A stretch of 15,361 bases of DNA from a bacterium (lineage in GTDB: Bacteria > Verrucomicrobiota > Verrucomicrobiia > Methylacidiphilales > Verrucolacustridaceae): NCBI GenBank assembly GCA_009921985.1, contig RFWS01000019.1, positions 1-15,361 on the forward strand, in the 5' to 3' direction. Position 1 is the first letter of the stretch. Each line of letters begins with the position of its first letter. A program made the position numbers and the translations under genes. The notes under the pieces were generated by a model. The model did no database searches. It was given only the letters and a program-made list of their open reading frames with translations, and had not been told where the DNA came from. Below, piece after piece: positions 1 through 5,534 of this stretch.

Positions 1-281
1 ACCCGCACATGGCTTTGGGCGGCCAGGTTGTAAATTTCATCCGGCTGGGTCTCTCCCAGGATTTTAATCAGGGAACTGGCATCGCTGAGGTCCCCATAAT
101 GCAGGAACATCTTGGTGCCTTTTTCATGGCGATCCTTGTAAATTGGATCGATCCTCTCGGTGTTGAAACTGGAAGAGCGTCGGATGATGCCATGAACCTC
201 GTAGTTCTTGCTGAGCAGTAACTCCGCCAGGTAGGAACCGTCCTGTCCGGTGATTCCGGTGATGAGGGCACGCTGGGCCAT
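1..281 (-). CDS. gmd: GDP-mannose 4,6-dehydratase, N-terminal part (runs off left edge)
   Basis: This enzyme converts GDP-D-mannose to GDP-4-keto-6-deoxy-D-mannose in the cytoplasm, the first step towards GDP-fucose, GDP-rhamnose and related sugars for surface polysaccharide. About 93 residues are in the window. They start MAQRALITGITGQDGSYLAE, which contains the short-chain dehydrogenase NAD(P)-binding glycine motif in the GxTGQDGxYL form typical of Gmd. IIRRSSSFNTERI and then YNLAAQSHV follow, both Gmd hallmarks. The ATG at 281 has a good Shine-Dalgarno (GGAGAAGG, 7 nt upstream) lying in the end of the preceding gene, whose stop is only 2 bp away, so the two are probably co-transcribed. The catalytic Thr/Ser-Tyr-Lys residues lie outside the window. 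Family assignment is firm. Confidence 0.93.
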   Translation of the reverse strand, partial: MAQRALITGITGQDGSYLAELLLSKNYEVHGIIRRSSSFNTERIDPIYKDRHEKGTKMFLHYGDLSDASSLIKILGETQPDEIYNLAAQSHVR

Positions 282-283
282 GA

Positions 284-586
284 CTAAGCCTTCTCCAGAA
301 GAGGCCGGGCGCGGGAATCCAGTTTTTTGGCCAGTCGCAGGTCCAACTCGCTCACCCCCCCCACGTCATGGGTGGTGAGTTCGATTTTGACGGCGGCAAA
401 AGAGTGCTGGAGATCGGGATGATGGTTCATCTTTTCGGCCTCCAAGTTCACGGCGGTCACAAACATGGCGGCCGCGATAAAATCGGAAAACTTGTACTCC
501 CGGACGATACTTCCCCCAGCCTGTTTCCAGCCGTCGAGGGTGGAAAGGACCACTTCAATCTGGTGTCCGGTCATCTTCACGGCCAT
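284..586 (-). CDS. Pterin-4a-carbinolamine dehydratase (PCD/DCoH family)
   Basis: The family dehydrates 4a-hydroxytetrahydrobiopterin, recycling the pterin cofactor of aromatic amino acid hydroxylases; some bacterial members act in other pterin or molybdopterin settings. The product is about 100 residues, normal for the family. It shows the signature EKMNHHPD followed 17 residues later by the third histidine in TTHD, then GVSELD. This matches the three active-site histidines of DCoH (61, 62 and 79 in the rat protein). The ATG at 586 is chosen because it places the helix before DGWKQ at the family's usual distance. A GTG at 616 in the same frame would add ten residues, and an ATG at 574 is also possible. 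None of the three has a clear ribosome binding site. It lies 2 bp before gmd on the same strand and diverges from the glycosylase gene. No aromatic amino acid hydroxylase is nearby, so its substrate context is unknown. Confidence 0.9.
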   Translation of the reverse strand: MAVKMTGHQIEVVLSTLDGWKQAGGSIVREYKFSDFIAAAMFVTAVNLEAEKMNHHPDLQHSFAAVKIELTTHDVGGVSELDLRLAKKLDSRARPLLEKA

Positions 587-657
587 CTGGGTAAAATATC
601 GGGCCGGTCGCCGCACCCAAGCTTGGAATTTTCGGCAGGCGAAGACACTCTGGAAGG

Positions 658-1482
658 ATGCCGGAACTCGCCGAAGTTCTTTACTTCAGCCGCCGCTGGC
701 GCCCCGGATTGGGGGAAAAAATCGTCCGTGTCCATCTGCATTCCGCCAAACGGGTGTTCCGCGGCACCGCGACCCACAAACTCCAAAAGAAGTTGCCGGG
801 TGCAACGATGATCTCATGCGAGACGCACGGCAAACAGATGCTTTTCCGTTTCGGCCGAAAGGGTTGGCTGGGAATTCACCTCGGCATGACGGGAAAACTG
901 TTGACGGAAAGTCCGGAGCATTCGCCCGGGAAACACGACCACCTGGTCCTCTACACCCGCCGACGAGCTTTGGTGTTTCAGGATCCGCGACTCTTCGGTC
1001 GGGTTCGCTTCACCTGCTCTTCTCAATCTCCCCCGTGGTGGAGCACCCTTCCCCCGGGGATTTTGTCCCGGGACTTCTCCCTCTGCCGCCTTGCGGCTGT
1101 GTGCCGCCGGCGTGGTCACACCCCCCTGAAGGCCCTGCTTTTGCTGCAGGAATTTTTTCCCGGCATCGGCAACTGGATGGCGGATGAAATTCTCTGGCAG
1201 GCACGCCTCGATCCCCGCACCCGCGCGGGTGCGGTCGACCGGACCGGGCTCATGGAAATGCACCGAAAAATCAGGAAAGTTTCCCGGGAATCCATCCGGA
1301 TCATCGGTCGGGACTGGTCGGATCCACCCCGTTCCTGGCTTTTTTTGCACCGCTGGTCGGATGGCGGGAAATGTCCACGCTGTCAGCAAGGACTTCTCCG
1401 GCGGCCCGTAGGCGGGCGAACCACCTGTTGGTGTCCTTCCTGCCAGAAGCCGGCTCTTCCTCGCCGTTCCCTCTCCTCTTAA
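658..1482 (+). CDS. mutM: Formamidopyrimidine-DNA glycosylase (Fpg/MutM family)
   Basis: Base-excision repair glycosylase with AP-lyase activity that removes 8-oxoguanine and formamidopyrimidines. After Met removal the N-terminus is PELAEV: Pro2 is the Schiff-base nucleophile and Glu3 the catalytic acid. Lys59 (GKQMLF) corresponds to the conserved DNA-contacting lysine. The helix-two-turn-helix appears as FPGIGNWMADEILWQ followed by ARLDP, near residues 165-187. The C-terminal zinc finger has Cys239, Cys242, Cys259 and Cys262, with Arg254 in GGRTTCWCPSCQ at the phosphate-contact position. At 274 residues the length is normal. The family usually reads PELPEV; Ala5 with LYFSRR following marks a divergent branch, so substrate preference could differ and a Nei-like activity is possible. 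A GGAAGG run touches the ATG with almost no spacing. A 20-bp perfect palindrome lies inside the gene. Confidence 0.92.
   Translation: MPELAEVLYFSRRWRPGLGEKIVRVHLHSAKRVFRGTATHKLQKKLPGATMISCETHGKQMLFRFGRKGWLGIHLGMTGKLLTESPEHSPGKHDHLVLYTRRRALVFQDPRLFGRVRFTCSSQSPPWWSTLPPGILSRDFSLCRLAAVCRRRGHTPLKALLLLQEFFPGIGNWMADEILWQARLDPRTRAGAVDRTGLMEMHRKIRKVSRESIRIIGRDWSDPPRSWLFLHRWSDGGKCPRCQQGLLRRPVGGRTTCWCPSCQKPALPRRSLSS
1215..1234. repeat. 20-bp perfect GC-rich palindrome inside the glycosylase gene
   Basis: The bases CCGCACCCGCGCGGGTGCGG equal their own reverse complement with no central spacer. In frame they encode part of the stretch DPRTRAGAVDR after the helix-two-turn-helix. This may be chance in GC-rich DNA or a cruciform or protein-binding site; the sequence gives no way to choose. 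Confidence 0.6.
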
Positions 1483-1491
1483 AATATCGCT

Positions 1492-2685
1492 ATGTTCAAG
1501 TCCGGTCTTCCCCGGCGCATCCAGCCCTCCCTGCAAAAAAACGAGGACCCACCTCCTCTGTCGAAAAAATCCCCGCTCACCCTCCCTCCTTGGCGGCGGG
1601 CGGCCGGGTTGGCCGGAGCTGCCATTTTTCTGGGGCTGGCTTTACTCACCGGCCTCTATTTTCTCCTCCGCGGCCCATCCTATTCCAAAAACGACGATGA
1701 ACTCCGCACCCCGCAGATGTTGCAGGCCGATTATGCCCGCTGGAGCAGTGGCCTGCGGCAAATCACCCAGGCCGCCATGGATGGAAATGCCCCGGCCGTC
1801 CCAGTCCTCTCCCCAGCGGTGAACGCCGATCCTTCCACCCTCGGTTGGTGGAAAAGGTGGCGAAACCTTCCCCCCGAAGGCCTGGCCAAAATCGTTTTGG
1901 CCAGGCGTCTGCCCCCCCAGATCGAACTGACCGGATTGACCCCACGCCGGATGCTGCAGGACGAGGATGGGGTTTCTGTCGATTACGAGATTCGGCTGAA
2001 AGCCAGGGAGGATATCGTACTCGCGCCCGTCGTTCCGGTGGCGGTTCCTCCGGGGCTCTCCACCCCCCATCAGCGACTTCTACCCCGGGTGGTCTACGCC
2101 TACGACCTGCCGCCGGGAAAGGTGTTTGATCTCGCCCAGGCCAAGACCGTCATTCCTGCCGGCACCACCGTAATCGGAGGTTGGACCCTACGCCGTGCGG
2201 TCCGGTCGTCCGGCACCTGGATGGCGCTGAGCGCAGATCTTCTTCCCATGACCCGCATCCCGGCGCTCGAGGCAATTTTTGTGAAGGAGGCCACCACTCC
2301 CCCTCCCGCCCTGTTACGATCCAAAGGAGAACTGGAAAACAGTGAGGCCAAGCGTCGATCCGCACTTCAATCTCTCGACGACCGGTTGGCCTCCATCGCC
2401 GCGGACGTGAAGCAGTACCGGCAAAGCCTCATGGCCGGGGTACCCGCCGCGATGAAAAACAAGGGATTTGGGGCCGGTAGCGGTGTCCCGACCGCCGCCG
2501 GCATCGGAGCGATGGGTGGTGCGGCCACCGGAGCCGGCATCGGAGCGATGGCGGGAGGGGGAGACGGTGCCGCCATCGGGGCCGGCGCGGGTGCCTTCGC
2601 CGGGATGCTGATCGGGGCCCTGGTAGCCCACCACGAGCATGAAAAACAGGTGGAGCAGGAAAAAGGGCGGTGGAACGGGACGTAA
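1492..2685 (+). CDS. Unrecognised membrane protein: N-terminal anchor, large soluble domain, coiled coil, glycine-zipper C-terminus
   Basis: I do not recognise this 397-residue protein. Visible parts in order: a Pro/Lys-rich cytoplasmic N-terminus; one transmembrane helix at about residues 38-60; a soluble, probably periplasmic domain to about 270 containing PPGKVFDLAQAKTVIPAGTT; a charged coiled-coil-like segment at about 280-320 (ENSEAKRRSALQSLDDRLAS); and a glycine zipper at about 325-379. The zipper is four 12-residue units built on A-G-I-G-A-M, the pattern of membrane-inserting Gly-zipper domains. A short charged tail follows and ends at the TAA at 2683. In the -1 frame a charged helical sequence continues at once to a stop at 2786, so the tail may be frameshifted (separate entry). 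The gene starts 9 bp after the glycosylase stop with no evident ribosome binding site. It precedes the cyclase gene and probably shares its transcript. Confidence 0.82.
   Translation: MFKSGLPRRIQPSLQKNEDPPPLSKKSPLTLPPWRRAAGLAGAAIFLGLALLTGLYFLLRGPSYSKNDDELRTPQMLQADYARWSSGLRQITQAAMDGNAPAVPVLSPAVNADPSTLGWWKRWRNLPPEGLAKIVLARRLPPQIELTGLTPRRMLQDEDGVSVDYEIRLKAREDIVLAPVVPVAVPPGLSTPHQRLLPRVVYAYDLPPGKVFDLAQAKTVIPAGTTVIGGWTLRRAVRSSGTWMALSADLLPMTRIPALEAIFVKEATTPPPALLRSKGELENSEAKRRSALQSLDDRLASIAADVKQYRQSLMAGVPAAMKNKGFGAGSGVPTAAGIGAMGGAATGAGIGAMAGGGDGAAIGAGAGAFAGMLIGALVAHHEHEKQVEQEKGRWNGT
2497..2551 (+). repeat. 19-bp direct repeat encoding two glycine-zipper units
   Basis: GCCGGCATCGGAGCGATGG occurs at 2497-2515 and again at 2533-2551, a period of 36 bases or 12 codons. 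At protein level the period continues for four units (AGIGAMGGAATG, AGIGAMAGGGDG, AAIGAGAGAFAG, MLIGALVA). The near-identical DNA of the first two units suggests recent duplication, or slippage during evolution of the zipper. Confidence 0.75.
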
Positions 2686-2786
2686 AAGAGTATGAGCGAA
2701 AACTGATGCGGGAGTTTGAAAATGAACTGAACCAGGAAGCCACCCGCCAGGATTCCACGCTGTCCCGCCCCAGTTCCACCCCATAA
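2664..2786 (+). other. Probable -1-frame continuation of the glycine-zipper protein gene
   Basis: Shifting back one base at the A5-G3 run (2660-2667) lets the reading frame skip the TAA at 2683 and continue in about 40 codons to a TAA at 2784-2786. The product reads RAVERDVKEYERKLMREFEN and then ELNQEATRQD, a charged helix that extends the preceding HEKQVEQEK heptad-like pattern smoothly. With this end the gap to the cyclase ATG at 2795 is 8 bp instead of about 110. Explanations are a missing A in the assembly, a recent frameshift mutation, or ribosomal -1 slippage. The run (G GAA AAA GGG) is not a canonical X XXY YYZ heptamer. A GTG at 2670 could alternatively start a separate 38-codon ORF. 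Confidence 0.6.
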
Positions 2787-2794
2787 GATTTCCT

Positions 2795-4894
2795 ATGGGC
2801 CGCACTGCCAAAAAAGACGCCGTGGTTCGTCGGTTGATCCTCGCCGGCATCTGTGCCGGAACCGCCGTCTTTTTCGGTCTTTTGGCTCTGATCCAGTTCA
2901 AGCCTCTCCTCGAAGCGGAAAATTATACCCGCGACCTCCGCGTCCGTTTTGGCAAAACCGCCCCGATTGCCCCTGAGGTGGTCTTCCTCTCCATCGACAA
3001 ACAGTCCTACAACGACGTTTTGATGGAGGAAGAGATCGCCGCCCACCCGGCCCTCGCGGAAATGTCCACCGGCTCCTGGCCGTGGCGGCGCTCGGTCTGG
3101 GGCCATGTCATCCGCCGGGTGGCGGAAGCCGGCGCCAAGGTGGTGGCCCTCGATCTGATGTTCCCGACCCCGAAGGAAGGGGACGATGAACTTCTCCTAG
3201 CCCTTGACGAATTCGGCAACCGGGCCGTGATCGGCGGCACCTTCGAGGAAGTCAGCAACCTCGGACGCAGCTCGGTGCAGTTGGCCCTGCCAGCCATGCT
3301 CGCCGCCAACGGGGCCGGGGAAATTTCCTCAGACAACGCCAACGGGCGCGTGGGCTACGTCAACCTCTGGCCTGACGCCGATGGCATCATCCGCACCGCC
3401 CATTACCGCCGCGTCTTTCAGGACACCTCCGCCATCTCCCTGACCGGTCGGATGCTGGAAAAGGCGGAGTGGGGAGACCGGATTCCCGCCGGAGCCAGCG
3501 GTCTTATCCGCTACGCCGGTCCCCCCAACTTTAACTACAAGGCGATCCCCATCTACCAGCTATTCGTACCGTCCACCTGGGAAAAAGTTTTTCAGAACGG
3601 AGAGATGTTGCGGGAAAAACTGGTTCTGGTCGGTCCCTACGGAAACTGGTCCAAGGACGTCCTCAAGACGCCCTATCCGAACCCCATGCCCGGGCCAGAA
3701 GTGCATTTGGCCGCCTTAGGTGCCGCACTCACCGGCAGTTTCCTGCAACTCCCACCCCCCTGGGCCCCCACCGCCCTTCTGGTGGCCGGCGCGGTCCTCG
3801 CCCTTCTGCTCATTCTCGCCACCAGCCAGCCGGTGCTTCGCCTCGCTCTCCTCCTGCTTGCGGCGGTGGGATACGCCGTCCTGACCTTTTTCGTTCAGGA
3901 CCGGCTGGACCTGGTCCTTCCGGTCGTCAACCCCGCCCTCACCCTTTTGCTGGGAGGGGTCGGCTGCCTGAGTTACGAATTCGTCCTCGAACAGCGCGAG
4001 AAACGCCGGGTGCGCGGGATGTTCTCCACCATGGTCAGTCCGGAAGTGCTCGCCTACATGCAGGCCGATCCCGACCGTTTCCGACTCACCGGGGAAAAGA
4101 AAATGGCCACGATGTTTTTCTCCGACCTGGCCGGCTTCACCACCATCTCCGAATCCGTCACCGCCGAAGATCTGGCCAAAATCCTCAATCGTTACCTCAC
4201 CCCGATGAGCAACCTGGTCACCAAATACGGCGGCTACATCGACAAGTATGCCGGGGACGCCATCATGGCCGACTTCGGCGTCCCTGTTTGGCCCGACGCC
4301 GATGCCGACTCCCACGCCTGGAAGGCCTGCTGGTCCGCCTTGGAGCAGCAGGAACGCCTGCAGACCCTCAAACAGGAGCTCAAGGCGGAGTACGGCTGCG
4401 ATATCGATGCGCGGATGGGAATCAACACGGGCGAGGTGGCCGCCGGCAACATGGGCTCCGAACAAAAGTTCCAGTACACCGTCATGGGAGACGCTGTGAA
4501 TCAGGCCGCCCGGTTCGAGCCGGCCAACAAGCCTTTCGACACCCATATCATGATCGGCGGCAAAACGTACGAGATGGCCAAGGACAAGATCGAGGCCCGC
4601 TTTTTGGCCAACATGATCGTCAAGGGCAAGACCGAGCCCGTCCCCTGCTACGAACTTCTCGCAAAAAAAGGGGAATTGCCGGAGGCCAAAACCCGCGTTG
4701 TCCGGTTGTTTGAAGAGGCCTGGAAACTTCATGCCGATAAAAGATTTCAGGAGGCTATCGCCAAGTTTGACGAGGCCTTGGCCCTCGATCCCCACGACGG
4801 CCCTTCCAAGGCCTACCGCAAGATCTGCGAGGGATTCCTGAAAACCCCTCCCCCGGAAGGTTGGGCGGGGGAGTACATTCAAACCTCCAAATAG
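2795..4894 (+). CDS. CHASE2-domain class III adenylate/guanylate cyclase, membrane-bound
   Basis: Membrane receptor cyclase making a cyclic nucleotide, most likely cAMP. Domains of the 699-residue protein: an N-terminal transmembrane helix (about 12-34); an extracytoplasmic CHASE2 sensor domain (about 40-320) with VVFLSIDKQSY, SWPWRRS and AGAKVVALDLMFP; a cluster of transmembrane helices (about 325-410); a class III cyclase domain (about 425-610); and a C-terminal TPR-like helical pair (about 630-675) with the PPPEGW ending common in these enzymes. Catalytic residues are complete: metal-binding Asp444 (FFSDLAGFTT) and Asp488 (DKYAGDAIMADFG), base-selecting Lys484 and Thr562 (YTVMGD), and transition-state Asn569 and Arg573. 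The Lys/Thr pair is the class IIIb pattern, often ATP-using and bicarbonate-responsive. The CHASE2 ligand is unknown. The gene follows the unknown membrane protein, and its ATG has no clear Shine-Dalgarno. Confidence 0.95.
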   Translation: MGRTAKKDAVVRRLILAGICAGTAVFFGLLALIQFKPLLEAENYTRDLRVRFGKTAPIAPEVVFLSIDKQSYNDVLMEEEIAAHPALAEMSTGSWPWRRSVWGHVIRRVAEAGAKVVALDLMFPTPKEGDDELLLALDEFGNRAVIGGTFEEVSNLGRSSVQLALPAMLAANGAGEISSDNANGRVGYVNLWPDADGIIRTAHYRRVFQDTSAISLTGRMLEKAEWGDRIPAGASGLIRYAGPPNFNYKAIPIYQLFVPSTWEKVFQNGEMLREKLVLVGPYGNWSKDVLKTPYPNPMPGPEVHLAALGAALTGSFLQLPPPWAPTALLVAGAVLALLLILATSQPVLRLALLLLAAVGYAVLTFFVQDRLDLVLPVVNPALTLLLGGVGCLSYEFVLEQREKRRVRGMFSTMVSPEVLAYMQADPDRFRLTGEKKMATMFFSDLAGFTTISESVTAEDLAKILNRYLTPMSNLVTKYGGYIDKYAGDAIMADFGVPVWPDADADSHAWKACWSALEQQERLQTLKQELKAEYGCDIDARMGINTGEVAAGNMGSEQKFQYTVMGDAVNQAARFEPANKPFDTHIMIGGKTYEMAKDKIEARFLANMIVKGKTEPVPCYELLAKKGELPEAKTRVVRLFEEAWKLHADKRFQEAIAKFDEALALDPHDGPSKAYRKICEGFLKTPPPEGWAGEYIQTSK

Positions 4895-4913
4895 CCCGGA
4901 GGCCGGGCGACGG

Positions 4914-5534
4914 GTGCACTTGAGCCATCCCATCACGCACATTTTTTTTGACCTGGGAAACATCCTGGTGGGACTGCGGGCCGGGGAAAAACTTCGGGCC
5001 TTGGCGAAATCCTCCGGGCAGGAACTGACCGCCTTTTGCGAAAAGATCTGGTCCCACGAGCGGGCCCATGACTACGAACGGGGACGGCACACCTGCGACG
5101 AATATTTCACCCTGTTGGCGGAGGAACTCGACTTGGGACATGCCCAGCCCGAGTTACGCGAGGCTTTTTGCGACATTTTTTATCCCCTGCCGGAACGGGT
5201 CGAAATCGCCCGGAAGCTTGCCACCCGGTATCCCCTTGGGCTGATTTCCAACACCTGCGCGGCCCATATCCGGCATTTGGAATCGGCGTATGACTTTTTT
5301 CCGATTTTTCATCCCCGGATCTACTCCCATGAGGTGGGTTCCCGGAAACCACATCCGGAAATCTACGAAAAAGCCCTGTCGGCGGCCGGGGCCAAGCCCG
5401 AAGGATCTCTTTTTATCGACGACTTGGCTGAAAATCTGGAAACCCCGGCCCGCTCGGGCTGGAAAACCATCCATCTTTCTCCCCAGAGGGATCTGGCGGC
5501 CGCCCTTCATCAGGCGGGAGTTCCTCTTTCCTAG
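4914..5534 (+). CDS. HAD-superfamily phosphatase, YihX-like (glucose-1-phosphatase type)
   Basis: This 206-residue protein resembles E. coli YihX, an HAD subfamily IA phosphatase acting on alpha-D-glucose 1-phosphate; substrate here is inferred. Motif I is IFFDLGN with nucleophile Asp13; position +2 is Gly15 instead of the usual acid, as in YihX. Motif II is LISNT (Ser112), motif III is GSRKPHPEIY (Lys145), and motif IV is LFIDDLAEN (Asp169, Asp170). The start is GTG at 4914, supported by GGAGG at 4898-4902 with 11 nt spacing and by agreement with the family N-terminus; a TTG at 4920 is less likely. It lies 19 bp after the cyclase stop on the same strand, so co-transcription is plausible. Its stop overlaps the stop of the convergent tyrosine kinase gene within the palindrome CTAG (5531-5534). 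Confidence 0.88.
   Translation: MHLSHPITHIFFDLGNILVGLRAGEKLRALAKSSGQELTAFCEKIWSHERAHDYERGRHTCDEYFTLLAEELDLGHAQPELREAFCDIFYPLPERVEIARKLATRYPLGLISNTCAAHIRHLESAYDFFPIFHPRIYSHEVGSRKPHPEIYEKALSAAGAKPEGSLFIDDLAENLETPARSGWKTIHLSPQRDLAAALHQAGVPLS

Noticed and set aside
814..1536. 240-codon minus-strand ORF across the glycosylase gene
   Set aside because: Overlaps the well-supported glycosylase and runs into the next gene; low-complexity Gly/Pro/Arg product.
2660..2667. Canonical programmed -1 slippery heptamer
   Set aside because: G GAA AAA GGG does not satisfy X XXY YYZ. An A-site shift from GGG to AGG would mispair, and no obvious stimulatory hairpin was identified, so an indel or mutation is at least as likely.
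3716..4963. 415-codon minus-strand ORF opposite the cyclase gene
   Set aside because: It is the reverse shadow of a complete, motif-rich cyclase. Its product is Gly/Val/Asp-rich without domain structure, as expected for the antisense of GC-rich coding DNA.
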